A stretch of 64,000 nt of DNA. Origin: Candidatus Petromonas tenebris (GTDB taxonomy: Bacteria; Bacillota; Clostridia; Peptostreptococcales; Caminicellaceae). Position 1 is the stretch's first letter. Every line of letters starts with the position of its first letter. A model generated the notes under the pieces. That model was given only the letters and a program-made list of their open reading frames with translations, had not been told where the DNA came from and searched no databases. The stretch covers positions 1 through 64,000 of the forward strand of contig JACCKY010000004.1 in assembly GCA_014236755.1 (NCBI GenBank), read 5' to 3'. Positions 18,780 through 27,622 of this stretch are shown here, in pieces. A program made the translations under genes and the position numbers.

Positions 18780-19679
18780 ATGAAACCTGCATTTTATATA
18801 GTCGATGATGATTCCGGAGTTAGACGAATACTGGCTAATATTATAGATGAATACCGTCTCGGGTACGTCATAGGGGAAAACTCCGACGGCAATACTGCAA
18901 TAAATGAAATAATGGAGTTAAAACCAGATATCGCTTTGGTAGATTTATTACTGCCTTCTATGGATGGAATAGAAATAGTAAAAAGTCTTAAGGAAAGTAG
19001 ATGTGAAACCCAGATCATAATGATTTCCCAGGTGACTTCAAAGGAAATGATAGGAGAGGCTTACAAAAATGGAATAGAGTATTATATAAATAAGCCCATA
19101 AATGTGATAGAAGTAGTTTCAATAATAAAAAAAGCTACTGAAAACTTAAGACTTAAACAGGCTCTGTCCTTAATAAGTGGAACATTGAAAAATAATAAGT
19201 ATAGTATGCTTTTACAAGGCGAAGAAAAAAAACGAGACGTTGACTATGTGAAGGAAGAAATATTAAAAATATTTTCTGATTTAGGAATACTTGGAGAAGC
19301 AGGAAGTAACGATCTACTCCACGCTATAGAAATGGTAATTGAAGAAAGAACCAAATTGGGGGTAAAGATTCATAAGTATAAAGTGAGTGAGATCTACAAG
19401 AAATTAAATGAAAGATATAGAAAAGAAAACAAACCTACCGTTTCTATAAAGGCCATAGAACAGAGGATAAGAAGAATCATACAGTCTGCTCTTCAAAACC
19501 TGGCTAGCGTAGGAATAGAGGACTATGGAAGCATAAAATTTGAAAAATATTCCACTTCACTTTTTGATTTTAAGGAAGTAAAAAGAGAAATGGACTATAT
19601 TAGAAAAAAGAGTAAGTATAGAGGGAAAATAAGTGTAAAGAAATTTATAGAAGGAGTAATAACTAATTTAGAGATTTAA
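18780..19679 (+). CDS. Response regulator with YcbB (GlnL-type) output domain
   Basis: A 299-residue regulator. The receiver domain opens with FYIVDDDSG, carries the phospho-Asp in ALVDLLLPSMDG and the conserved Lys in YINKPIN. The C-terminal YcbB-type DNA-binding domain includes KAIEQRIRRIIQSALQNLASVG and ends in the MDYIRKKSK...GKISVKKFIEG block that the second-copy regulator (57982-58890) also has. Likely target is the symporter gene 124 bases downstream. Confidence 0.88.
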   Translation: MKPAFYIVDDDSGVRRILANIIDEYRLGYVIGENSDGNTAINEIMELKPDIALVDLLLPSMDGIEIVKSLKESRCETQIIMISQVTSKEMIGEAYKNGIEYYINKPINVIEVVSIIKKATENLRLKQALSLISGTLKNNKYSMLLQGEEKKRDVDYVKEEILKIFSDLGILGEAGSNDLLHAIEMVIEERTKLGVKIHKYKVSEIYKKLNERYRKENKPTVSIKAIEQRIRRIIQSALQNLASVGIEDYGSIKFEKYSTSLFDFKEVKREMDYIRKKSKYRGKISVKKFIEGVITNLEI

Positions 19680-19803
19680 AAGAAAATAATCATTTGAAAA
19701 TTCTATATACTTCCTGTAGGTTTGAGTAGTTATTTGTAGTAAATCGTAGTCATTAACATATGATAATAAAAAGGTAAATAAAATTTAATAGGAGGTATAT
19801 GAA

Positions 19804-21084
19804 ATGAAGAAAAAGATGGGTCTTACAACCAAGATCTTCATTGGACTTATTACAGGTTTAATTTTTGGACTTATTCTTTATCCAATAAGAGAAAACGTTT
19901 TTGTAAGTAAAGTTTTAATAGGATTTGTATTCCAACTTGGTGGAAAAGCATTTATCAGTGCCATAAAGATGATGGTTGTTCCTTTGGTATTGGTGTCATT
20001 AACATGTGGTGCTGCAGCTATAGGTGATGTTAAAAAACTTGGAAGGGTAGGAGTTAGAACCCTGGCTTTTTATCTTGTAACTACAGCTATAGCAATAACT
20101 CTGGCAATTACTCTTGCAAATATTGTCGCTCCAGGTTTAGGACTGGACTTAGGAACTTTAGATAAAACCGAATATACTATTAAACAGAGTAAGCCCTTTG
20201 TTCAGGTTCTTATAGACATGGTTCCAACAAATCCTATAAAATCTTTGGCTGAAGGTAATATGCTACAGATTATAGTATTTGCACTTTTAATGGGTACAGG
20301 TCTCACTATACTTGGGGACAAGGCCAAAAAGATTAAGGATTTATTTGAAGAAGCAAATACCCTTGTGTTAAAATTAGTTGAGATTGTTATGAAGATGGCT
20401 CCGATAGGTGTATTTTGCCTGATAGCAAGAACGTTTGCAACTCTTGGTTATGAGCCAATGGTACCGTTGGCTAAATATATGATAACAGTATTAGGAGCAT
20501 TAGTAATTCATGCTATAGTTACTTATCAGGGAATGCTATATGCTTTTACAGGACTTAATCCAATTAAATTCTTCAAGAATTTCTCTCCTGCTATGTTAGT
20601 TGCCTTTTCAACTGCAAGTAGTAGCTCTACACTACCAATTACTATTGAGACTGCTGAGAAGAGATTGGGAGTTTCAAAAAATATTGCATCCTTTACATTA
20701 CCGTTAGGTGCTACAATTAATATGGATGGTACGGCAATTATGCAGGGAGTTGCTACAGTATTTATAGCTCAGGTTTATGGTATGTCACTAGGACTACCCC
20801 AGTACTTAACAGTTATATTAACAGCTACTCTTGCGTCAGTAGGTACTGCTGGGGTACCGGGGGTTGGTCTTATAATGCTTTCAATGGTACTTCAGCAAGT
20901 AAATCTACCAGTTGAGGGTATTGCCCTTATTATGGGTATAGACAGGCTACTTGATATGAGTAGAACCGCAATTAACATTACCGGAGATGCGGCATGTAGT
21001 ATGATTATAGCTAAAAAAGAAGGCGAACTGGATGTAGATGTGTTTAATTCAGATAATGAAGATGCAGAGATAGAAGTAGCATAA
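19804..21084 (+). CDS. Dicarboxylate/amino acid:cation symporter (DAACS, GltP/DctA family)
   Basis: A 426-residue transporter with eight membrane helices and two re-entrant hairpins. Hairpin 1 contains the serine-rich FSTASSSSTLPITI and TM7 contains GATINMDGTA, the sodium/substrate signature. TM8 carries DRLLDMSRTAINITGDA; the Arg and Asp/Asn there bind glutamate or aspartate in GltPh-type proteins. Substrate is probably Glu/Asp or a C4-dicarboxylate. It is the transporter of the first GlnK/GlnL-like cassette and ends at a strong terminator. Confidence 0.93.
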   Translation: MKKKMGLTTKIFIGLITGLIFGLILYPIRENVFVSKVLIGFVFQLGGKAFISAIKMMVVPLVLVSLTCGAAAIGDVKKLGRVGVRTLAFYLVTTAIAITLAITLANIVAPGLGLDLGTLDKTEYTIKQSKPFVQVLIDMVPTNPIKSLAEGNMLQIIVFALLMGTGLTILGDKAKKIKDLFEEANTLVLKLVEIVMKMAPIGVFCLIARTFATLGYEPMVPLAKYMITVLGALVIHAIVTYQGMLYAFTGLNPIKFFKNFSPAMLVAFSTASSSSTLPITIETAEKRLGVSKNIASFTLPLGATINMDGTAIMQGVATVFIAQVYGMSLGLPQYLTVILTATLASVGTAGVPGVGLIMLSMVLQQVNLPVEGIALIMGIDRLLDMSRTAINITGDAACSMIIAKKEGELDVDVFNSDNEDAEIEVA

Positions 21085-21102
21085 TTAAATAGTGAAGAAG
21101 AT

Positions 21103-21133
21103 AAAGGCGACCGGTATAGGTCGCCTTTTTTCA
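21103..21133 (+). terminator. Rho-independent terminator after the first symporter
   Basis: AAAGGCGACC pairs with GGTCGCCTTTT around a short loop and is followed by TTTTTT. Confidence 0.9.
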
Positions 21134-21172
21134 AAAAAAGTTTGTAGATTTAGAAGTAGTATGTTAGAATGA

Positions 21173-21396
21173 AGTTGGATAGTATCCTTTAGGAGCTATA
21201 CCGCTGATAATTCATATGAGCAATTAAAACTTAATATGATCTTGTATCTGCTCTGAGCCTTTGCTATGGACCGAGACAGAAGGTATTAATAGGAATATAC
21301 ATACCCTTCTTAACTTATGCTCTGAAGGTTTTTGTTTTTTATATATACCCTTTCTATGTCTAAATGTCTTTTAGGCTTGGAAAGGGTTTTTGCTTT
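21173..21396 (+). ncRNA. Candidate non-coding transcript with two terminator-like hairpins
   Basis: A gene-free stretch with a TAGAAT -10-like box near 21165, several local hairpins (for example GGTATTAATAGGAATATACATACC), and ACCCTTC...GAAGGTTTTTG (to about 21326). A second T-tailed hairpin, ACCCTTTC...GAAAGGGTTTTTG, ends near 21396. It is separated from the symporter by a terminator and from panG by ~270 bases of repeat. I could not match it to 6S, SRP or a riboswitch class. Low confidence. Confidence 0.35.
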
Positions 21397-21404
21397 TTGA
21401 AGGT

Positions 21405-21600
21405 AACAGATGACAGGTTACAGGTAGTAGGGAACAGATAATAGGTAATAAGTAATAGATTACAGCCTATATTAAATTATATGTTCAATCTTAATCTCAA
21501 TCTCAAAGATTGACCTTAGCCGAGTAGAGAGTATCGAAAAGCCAATAGCCATGATTCTAGAGCTTTTGACCCTAATTTTCTTATCCCTATACTAAAAAGA
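21405..21600. repeat. Degenerate low-complexity repeat, family R3, copy 2
   Basis: Units such as GGTAACAGATGACAGGTTAC and AGGTAATAAGTAATAGATTAC are followed by GTATCGAAAAGCCAATAGCC and TTTTGACCCTAATTTTCTT, resembling 1-130 in the same order. No coding capacity. Confidence 0.5.
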
Positions 21601-21670
21601 ATAGATCCTAAAATCTTTTACTTGCGACTTGGAACATAGAACTTGGAACTCAATAAAAGGAGGTGAAAGG

Positions 21671-22540
21671 ATGGAAATAGGATTTATAGGAGCAGGAAAG
21701 GTAGGGACAGCATTTGGGACATACTTGTTTAAGAAAGGCTTTAAAATAGCTGGCTACTACAGTAGAACCCTTAAGTCAGCTGAGCGTGCTGCCGGTATGA
21801 CAAATAGCAGTGCATATGAAAATATTGAAGATTTATCAAAAAATTCAGAGATAATATTCATTACTACTAGTGACGATGAGATTTCTAAGGTTTGTGAGGA
21901 CTTAGTTAGAAAAAATGCTTTAAAAAAAAGTCAGATATTAGTTCATATGAGTGGGGCTTCTTCTTCAAATATTTTAAAACGTGCTAAAGCAAAGGGATGT
22001 TTTATATATTCACTACATCCATTGCAATCCTTTGCAGATATAAGTAAAGCAATAGATGATTTAGAAAATACGGTGTTTAGTATTGAAGGGGATGAGGAAA
22101 GGATAAAAACTATAGAAGATATTCTAAAGGCTACAGGAAACAAGTATTTTAAACTTTCATCAGAGCAGAAAAGCATCTATCATGCTGCCGCCTGTGTGAT
22201 TTCTAACTATTTAGTTACCTTAATGGATTATGGGTTATCCTTATTTGAAGTTATAGGAATAGACAAGGAAGAAGGGTATAGGGCACTATATCCTCTTATA
22301 GAGGGAACTACAAAAAATATTTATAGTTTAGGTACTGAAAAAGCATTAACAGGACCCATAGCTAGAGGCGATACAGGTACAATCAAGAAGCACTTAAATT
22401 CTTTAAAATCAGTAGCTCCTGATAAAATGGATTTCTACAGCATAATGGGAATGATGACAGTAAACTTGGCTTCGAAAAATAAACTTAAAAATATGGAAAA
22501 AATCAAAAATTTACAAAATATTTTAAAAGAGGTGTTATAA
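21671..22540 (+). CDS. panG: Rossmann-like/DUF2520 protein, probable PanG-type ketopantoate reductase
   Basis: A 289-residue protein with an N-terminal NAD(P)-binding motif IGFIGAGKVGTAFG and a C-terminal helical DUF2520 domain (YHAAACVISNYLVTLMDYG, then GPIARGDTGTIKKHL). It is first in a tight panG-panB-panC-panD run; panB starts on the base after its stop. No panE or ilvC is seen here. A DUF2520-type ketopantoate reductase, PanG, is known from Francisella with relatives in Clostridia. It would reduce ketopantoate to pantoate. AAAGGAGGTG precedes ATG 21671. Confidence 0.82.
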   Translation: MEIGFIGAGKVGTAFGTYLFKKGFKIAGYYSRTLKSAERAAGMTNSSAYENIEDLSKNSEIIFITTSDDEISKVCEDLVRKNALKKSQILVHMSGASSSNILKRAKAKGCFIYSLHPLQSFADISKAIDDLENTVFSIEGDEERIKTIEDILKATGNKYFKLSSEQKSIYHAAACVISNYLVTLMDYGLSLFEVIGIDKEEGYRALYPLIEGTTKNIYSLGTEKALTGPIARGDTGTIKKHLNSLKSVAPDKMDFYSIMGMMTVNLASKNKLKNMEKIKNLQNILKEVL

Positions 22541-23377
22541 ATGGCAAATAAAAAATTTACTGTAAGTTCTTTTTTGGAAAGCAAGAAAAAAGGTGAAAAA
22601 ATTTCTATGTTGACAGCGTATGATTATTCTACTGCAAATCTTTTAGATGAAGCTGGTGTAGACAGTTTATTAGTAGGAGATTCTCTTGGAATGGTAATGC
22701 TAGGATATGAAAATACACTTCAGGTAACAGTTGAGGATATGATACATCACTGTAGAGCTGTTGCAAGGGGCGTGAGAAGGGCAATGGTTATAGGAGATAT
22801 GCCGTTTTTGTCTTATCATATAAGTATAGAAGATACCATTAGAAATGCAGGACGAATAATTCAAGAGGGAAATGCCCATGCGGTCAAGCTTGAGGGAGGA
22901 ATAGAAGTATTAGATAAGGTGAAAGCAATTGTAAAAGCTCAGATACCTGTAATGGGACATCTCGGGCTAACCCCTCAGTCGGTAAACATGTTTGGCGGAT
23001 TTAAGGTTCAAGGAAAAAGTGCAGAGCAGGCAAAGAAGATTATTGATGACGCCCTTATGCTTCAAGAGGCAGGAGCTTTTGCAATAGTACTAGAATGTGT
23101 TCCTGAGAAACTGGCAAAAATAGTTACAGAAAAGTTAGATATACCGACTATCGGAATTGGAGCAGGAAAGTATTGTGATGGACAGGTGTTAGTAACTCAA
23201 GATATGCTGGGCATGTATACTAACTTTACTCCTAAATTTGTCAAGAAGTATGCTGACCTATGCGAAGAGATTAGGGGGGCATCACAAAACTATATCAGAG
23301 AAATGAAGGAAGGGAAGTTTCCATCTGACAAACATACATTCAGTATAGATGAGGAAATTCTTGAGAAATTGTATTAA
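22541..23377 (+). CDS. panB: 3-methyl-2-oxobutanoate hydroxymethyltransferase
   Basis: A 278-residue TIM-barrel enzyme that adds a hydroxymethyl group from methylene-THF to 2-oxoisovalerate to give ketopantoate. Visible motifs are [30 protein letters not shown] (Mg/substrate site), [19 protein letters not shown] and IGIGAG. Length is normal. Second gene of the pantothenate operon. Confidence 0.97.
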   Translation: MANKKFTVSSFLESKKKGEKISMLTAYDYSTANLLDEAGVDSLLVGDSLGMVMLGYENTLQVTVEDMIHHCRAVARGVRRAMVIGDMPFLSYHISIEDTIRNAGRIIQEGNAHAVKLEGGIEVLDKVKAIVKAQIPVMGHLGLTPQSVNMFGGFKVQGKSAEQAKKIIDDALMLQEAGAFAIVLECVPEKLAKIVTEKLDIPTIGIGAGKYCDGQVLVTQDMLGMYTNFTPKFVKKYADLCEEIRGASQNYIREMKEGKFPSDKHTFSIDEEILEKLY

Positions 23378-23398
23378 GATGTATTGGAGGCTTTAGAA

Positions 23399-24250
23399 AT
23401 GATAATATTAGATAAAGTGATAGAAGTAAGAAAAGAAATTAAAACTGCAAGTAAAAATGCTAAAACAATTGGGCTTGTTCCTACCATGGGATTTTTGCAT
23501 GATGGACATCTTTCGTTGATAAAAAGGGCCAGAGAAGAAAATGATTTGGTTGTTGTTAGTATATTTGTTAATCCCACTCAATTTGGACCTGGTGAAGATC
23601 TTGAAAGCTATCCGAGAAATTTAGAAAGAGACAGCAGCCTTGCAGAATCAGCAGGGGCAGATATAATATTTGCACCATCGGTGGAGGAGATTTACCCCAA
23701 TGGATATAATACCTATGTTGAAGTAGAGGGTGAGATGACTAAGAAGTTGTGCGGTGCATCCAGACCAGGACACTTTAAAGGAGTAGCTACAGTTGTTTCT
23801 AAACTATTTAATATTATAGCTCCCGATAGAGCATATTTCGGACAGAAGGATGCTCAGCAGGTTGCAGTTATTGAGCAGATAGTAAGAGATCTAAACTTCG
23901 ATATAGAAATAGTTTCCTGTCCCATAGTAAGGGAAAAGGATGGATTAGCTATGAGTTCTAGAAACATATATCTAAATGAGGATGAAAGAAAGGATGCAGT
24001 TATTCTTTCACAGTCTTTGTTTGAAGCTGAAAAAATGATTAAAAATGGTGAAAGAGATCCATTGAAGTTAAAAGAATTCATTATTAAAAATATAAATACC
24101 AAGCCAAACGTTGAAATTGACTATGTTGAGATAGTTAACAGCAAGACCTTAGAAGATGTTAAAGAAATTAAAGGTGATGTGTTAATTGCTTTAGCGGTCA
24201 AAATAGGAAGAGCCAGACTAATAGACAATATATGTATGGAGGTACAATAG
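23399..24250 (+). CDS. panC: Pantothenate synthetase (pantoate--beta-alanine ligase)
   Basis: A 283-residue ligase with the class I nucleotidyl-transferase HIGH-type motif in VPTMGFLHDGHLSLI, the ATP-site segment FGQKDAQQVAVI and the KMSKS-like AMSSRNIYL. It joins pantoate and beta-alanine using ATP. Start ATG 23399 is 8 bases after GGAGG; the earlier in-frame ATG at 23384 overlaps that site. The following panD start is immediately adjacent. Confidence 0.96.
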   Translation: MIILDKVIEVRKEIKTASKNAKTIGLVPTMGFLHDGHLSLIKRAREENDLVVVSIFVNPTQFGPGEDLESYPRNLERDSSLAESAGADIIFAPSVEEIYPNGYNTYVEVEGEMTKKLCGASRPGHFKGVATVVSKLFNIIAPDRAYFGQKDAQQVAVIEQIVRDLNFDIEIVSCPIVREKDGLAMSSRNIYLNEDERKDAVILSQSLFEAEKMIKNGERDPLKLKEFIIKNINTKPNVEIDYVEIVNSKTLEDVKEIKGDVLIALAVKIGRARLIDNICMEVQ

Positions 24251-24634
24251 ATGCTAGTAAATATGTTTAAATCAAAAATTCATAGAGCAACGGTTACTGA
24301 AGCAAATCTAAACTATGTTGGAAGTATAACTTTAGATAAAACTCTAATGGATGCTGCAGGTATCCTGCCAGGGGAAAGAGTTCAAATAGTAAATAATCAT
24401 AACGGAGCCAGACTGGAGACCTATGTAATAGAAGGACCGGCAGACAGCGGAGTAATATGCTTAAATGGTGCTGCTGCAAGATTAGTTCAGCCGGGAGATA
24501 ATATAATAATTATTGCCTACTGCTGGGTAACTGAAGAAGAAGCTAAAGCATTAAAGCCCAAGATAGTCTTTGTGGATGAAAACAATAAAATAGTTGGAAA
24601 GACAGATATGGAGAAACATGGAGAAAAAAGATAA
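24251..24634 (+). CDS. panD: Aspartate 1-decarboxylase proenzyme
   Basis: A 127-residue pyruvoyl-dependent enzyme that makes beta-alanine from aspartate. The self-cleavage site is G24-S25 in [10 protein letters not shown], the same numbering as the E. coli proenzyme, which supports this start. The conserved [12 protein letters not shown] and IIAYCW follow. It completes the pantothenate operon and is followed by a terminator. Confidence 0.97.
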   Translation: MLVNMFKSKIHRATVTEANLNYVGSITLDKTLMDAAGILPGERVQIVNNHNGARLETYVIEGPADSGVICLNGAAARLVQPGDNIIIIAYCWVTEEEAKALKPKIVFVDENNKIVGKTDMEKHGEKR

Positions 24635-24636
24635 AA

Positions 24637-24669
24637 AATGCGGCTTTACCAAAAGTCGCATTTTTTTAT
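24637..24669 (+). terminator. Rho-independent terminator after panD
   Basis: AATGCGGCTTT pairs with AAAGTCGCATT, followed by TTTTT. Confidence 0.88.
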
Positions 24670-24671
24670 AA

Positions 24672-24880
24672 TAAAGGAGCTCAAACATTTTGCTCTAAAA
24701 TGCATAGTCTAAATCTAATAAAATCAATGAACACAAGCATTCAAAAAATATTCCCGGTTAAATATTGACAAGTATTTAACTGATTTTGAGATGTTTTTAT
24801 TTTAATGACCTAAAAGCATTGACCAGTTAGTGCTAAGAGCTACGAACTAGGAACCAAAAAGCGACCCCAGACACTTTTTA
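24672..24880. repeat. Dispersed non-coding repeat, family R1, copy 2
   Basis: It shares the ordered blocks of copy 1: CTCAAACATTTT, GGTTAAAT, CAAGTATTTAA, GATGTTTTT, TTTTAATGACCTAAAAGCA, TTGACCAGTTAGTGCTAAGA and GACCCCAGACA. It fills the gap between the panD terminator and the feoB stop. Confidence 0.7.
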
Positions 24881-26743
24881 TTATATAATAAACTGTGCTA
24901 AAATTCCTGCAGTAAGGAATGAAATTATAAAACTTCCTATCCAAATTAGAGCTGATTCCTGCCAGCTTCTCTCCTTGAATATAACCATTATTGCAGCTAT
25001 ACACGGAACGAATAATGTAATAGCTACTAAAGATACAATAACCTGTGGGCCGTTTAATAGCCCCTGGGCAGCAAGATCATTCAGTCCCGCAGCACCAAAG
25101 TCTCTTCTAACTATACCCATAATAAATGCCTGAGCAACTTTAGGATGTAGCTTGAGGAAACCAACGGTTAAAGGTGCAAGGGCATTGGCGATACTATCTA
25201 GTAAACCTGTAAACTGCATTATAGTAATTAAAAGACCACCTAAAACGAATAGTGGTGAAGCTTCTTTCAAAAACATAAGGGACTTTGTATAAGTTTTTCT
25301 TAAAACATTAGTCAGTCTTGGTAATCTAAGGGGAGGTAAGTCTATCAACAGATCTGTAGATTCACCAGGCATCAATTTATTTAGTAAGGTACCGGTTACT
25401 ACAAATACTGTAAAGATTGTTATAGTGTATATCATAAATGCATTAAACCCTAAAGGAGCAATAAGTCCCATGATAACCCCAAGTTGAGCAGAACAAGGTA
25501 TAGCCAAGCCTAAAAGCATTGTAGCTATAAATTTCTCCCTTTTGGAGCCTAATAGTCTGGTAGTGATAGTTGCCATGGTAACGCAACCAAAACCAAGAAT
25601 CATAGGAATAACTGCACGACCATTTAAGCCTAGTGAAGTAAGCACTCTATCTACTAAAGCAGCTATTCTTGGCAGATACCCTGAGTCCTCCATAAGTGAA
25701 AGAAAGAAATAAAAGCCAACGACCAATGGAAGTAAAAGTCCAAATAAATAAATAGGTACCATTGTAAATAGTCCGAATTCTCCGACCAGTAGCTGTCCTA
25801 TTAAAGTTGAATCATTCAAAAACCTACCTATGGTATTCATTATGAAGTTATAGTAATATTCCCCCATTATAATTTCTTCCGTTACACCAACTACTGTTTG
25901 AGCAACAAAAACTCCTATGGCTTGATACATTAAATATAAGGTGAATAATAGTATAGGGATTCCCGTAAGGGGTTTGAGCATAAATCTGCCAAGTTTAGTT
26001 CTAAAAGCAGCGTTTTTATTTGTTTCAGAGACAACTTTGTCTACTATTTCATCTACTCTAGTTCTTCTAAGCTTATATATATATTCTCTTTTGCCTTCAA
26101 AATCATTTATATTGTGTCTTTCGATTATGTTTTCATCTTCTTCAACTACAAGCAAAGCCTCTGATTCGGTGTTGACCTTATCAATAACCTCATTAATCAT
26201 TTCCTTTATTTCTTTAATTCTATTACCAGGTCTGGCTCTGCCGAGAGCCTTTTTAACCTCAGCTAAACCTTCACCCTTTATGGCCGTTGTTGGTATGACT
26301 TCGACACCCAACTCTTTAGATAGCAAATCTATATCTATCTTTAGACCATTTCGCTTCACATCGTCCATCATGTTTAGGGCTACCACAACGGATTTACCCA
26401 TATCAATAATCTGTTGAGTCAAGAATAAGTCTCTTTCTAAATGTACAGCATCGACTACATTTAAAACCACATCGGAATAGAGTATAATATCCCTTGCAAC
26501 CCTCTCTTCGTCATTAAAAGAGGATACGCCGTAGACACCGGGTGTATCCATAACTACATTATTATTAAGTTTTCCGGTACTGATATCTATGGTAGTACCA
26601 GGGAAGTTAGAAACATCCACGTAAAGACCTGTAAGATAGTTAAAAAACACAGACTTTCCTACGTTGGGATTTCCTGCCAGAACAATTTTTTTTGCATTAT
26701 CCGGTATATCCATTTCCATGGCAGGATTATGACAACAGTTCAT
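24881..26743 (-). CDS. feoB: Ferrous iron transporter B
   Basis: A 620-residue FeoB. The N-terminal G domain has G1 GNPNVGKS (about residues 24-31), G2 PGTTID, G3 DTPGVYG and G4 NMMD. A helical domain and then a membrane part with two Gate motifs follow. The protein begins with an unusual MNCCHNP cysteine pair and ends soon after the last helix. It takes up Fe(II). AGAAGGAGGACG precedes the ATG. It is downstream of feoA, with Fur-like boxes ahead of both. Confidence 0.96.
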   Translation of the reverse strand: MNCCHNPAMEMDIPDNAKKIVLAGNPNVGKSVFFNYLTGLYVDVSNFPGTTIDISTGKLNNNVVMDTPGVYGVSSFNDEERVARDIILYSDVVLNVVDAVHLERDLFLTQQIIDMGKSVVVALNMMDDVKRNGLKIDIDLLSKELGVEVIPTTAIKGEGLAEVKKALGRARPGNRIKEIKEMINEVIDKVNTESEALLVVEEDENIIERHNINDFEGKREYIYKLRRTRVDEIVDKVVSETNKNAAFRTKLGRFMLKPLTGIPILLFTLYLMYQAIGVFVAQTVVGVTEEIIMGEYYYNFIMNTIGRFLNDSTLIGQLLVGEFGLFTMVPIYLFGLLLPLVVGFYFFLSLMEDSGYLPRIAALVDRVLTSLGLNGRAVIPMILGFGCVTMATITTRLLGSKREKFIATMLLGLAIPCSAQLGVIMGLIAPLGFNAFMIYTITIFTVFVVTGTLLNKLMPGESTDLLIDLPPLRLPRLTNVLRKTYTKSLMFLKEASPLFVLGGLLITIMQFTGLLDSIANALAPLTVGFLKLHPKVAQAFIMGIVRRDFGAAGLNDLAAQGLLNGPQVIVSLVAITLFVPCIAAIMVIFKERSWQESALIWIGSFIISFLTAGILAQFII

Positions 26744-26810
26744 GATGCGTCCTCCTTCTGAAACGTTATGTAAGAAGTCAAATAAGTAAAAACTAAATTT
26801 AAAATTAGGA

Positions 26811-27029
26811 TTAAATTAATTTGATTTGAATTTTCTTTGCTAAATTTCTTCCTATAGCAATTTCCTGCATTCTATTTTGTAATATGACTGGACCTGCAGG
26901 TATCTTTTCAGAACATACAAGTTTAGCTCCTTCACATAAACCTAGTCTGATAGCCTGAACTCTAACGTTTGAGTCTGGAATATTTACAATTTCAATTTTC
27001 TGTCCTCTATTTGCAAAATCTAAAGTCAT
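26811..27029 (-). CDS. feoA: Ferrous iron transport protein A
   Basis: A 72-residue SH3-like protein typical of FeoA (RGQKIEIVNIPD, AIRLGLCEGAKLVC, PVILQNRMQEIAIGRNLA). It assists FeoB at the cytoplasmic face. GGAGGGATTT precedes the ATG on the minus strand. First gene of the feo operon. Confidence 0.94.
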   Translation of the reverse strand: MTLDFANRGQKIEIVNIPDSNVRVQAIRLGLCEGAKLVCSEKIPAGPVILQNRMQEIAIGRNLAKKIQIKLI

Positions 27030-27062
27030 ATAAATCCCTCCAAAATATGATATAAAATTTAA

Positions 27063-27077
27063 TAATAATCATTATCA
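27063..27077 (-). promoter_or_regulatory. Fur box 1 of the feo operon
   Basis: On the minus strand this reads TGATAATGATTATTA, 13 of 14 defined positions of the 7-1-7 Fur consensus TGATAATNATTATCA. It lies between the -10 box and feoA, where bound Fur-Fe would block transcription. Confidence 0.82.
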
Positions 27078-27110
27078 ATATCAAGTAAAAAATATATTTC
27101 TTACAAATCA

Positions 27111-27139
27111 ATAATATACCAAATGATAATGAATGTCAA
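27111..27139 (-). promoter_or_regulatory. Promoter of feoAB with overlapping second Fur-like box
   Basis: On the minus strand TTGACA (27139-27134), 17 bases, then TATTAT (27116-27111). The segment 27124-27138 reads TGATAATGAATGTCA on the plus strand, 12 of 14 Fur-consensus positions, and covers the -35 box and spacer. Confidence 0.75.
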
Positions 27140-27154
27140 TATTATATCGAAATA

Positions 27155-27193
27155 AAAAAATATCCTATTTTAAAAATAAATAGGATATTTTTT
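27155..27193. terminator. Bidirectional hairpin between the feo promoter and the small peptide gene
   Basis: AAAAAATATCCTATTT pairs perfectly with AAATAGGATATTTTTT around a 7-base loop, giving a T-tailed hairpin on both strands. The minus-strand small ORF ends inside it. Confidence 0.75.
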
Positions 27194-27326
27194 GTGAATT
27201 TAAATTATGGGATTTAAGAACTAAAGTTTTATCGGAGTTAGTATTAAATGATTTTATCGGCATTGTTGGTAAAACTAGTGCAAAACATAGTATTACAGAT
27301 GATATAAAGAATTTAGATTTTTTCAC
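27165..27326 (-). CDS. Small secreted peptide candidate (53 residues)
   Basis: Starting at GTG 27326, with GGGGGG just upstream, the minus strand encodes 53 residues. A clear signal-peptide-like N terminus (KKSKFFISSVILCFALVLPT) is followed by a short polar tail with many Asn, Ser and Lys. The stop lies within a T-tailed hairpin. No relatives are known to me. It could be a secreted signal or antimicrobial peptide precursor, or a truncated gene for a larger exported protein. Confidence 0.45.
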   Translation of the reverse strand: MKKSKFFISSVILCFALVLPTMPIKSFNTNSDKTLVLKSHNLNSQKISYLFLK

Positions 27327-27598
27327 TCATAATCCCCCCAGTTAAAGATTATTTAAAATATTTATTACATTATTAGTTTTCCACTTTATTATCTTTATAT
27401 GTTGGAAATAGAAGGGGAAATTATAAAATATTGAACAAAATTGAATAATTTAATGGGAAAAGTGGCATTAATAAAGAAAATAAAAAAAAATTAAATATTT
27501 CAAAAAAATTTAGAAGGAATTTATATTTTTTGATAGAATAATATATACCAAGAAGAGGATTAAGACGTTACCACCCTTCTAAAAAATGCTATAGGAAA

Positions 27599-27622
27599 AG
27601 CACCATAAGGTGCTATTTTTTT
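27599..27622. terminator. Hairpin at the end of the small basic gene
   Basis: AGCACC-ATAA-GGTGCT, followed by ATTTTTTT on the plus strand and TTTT on the minus strand. It overlaps the last codon of the gene 27613-27768. Confidence 0.6.

Noticed and set aside
25941-26417. A 158-codon plus-strand ORF inside feoB.
   Set aside because: It lies antisense to the well-conserved FeoB G domain and is rich in Ser/Leu, as expected from reverse reading.
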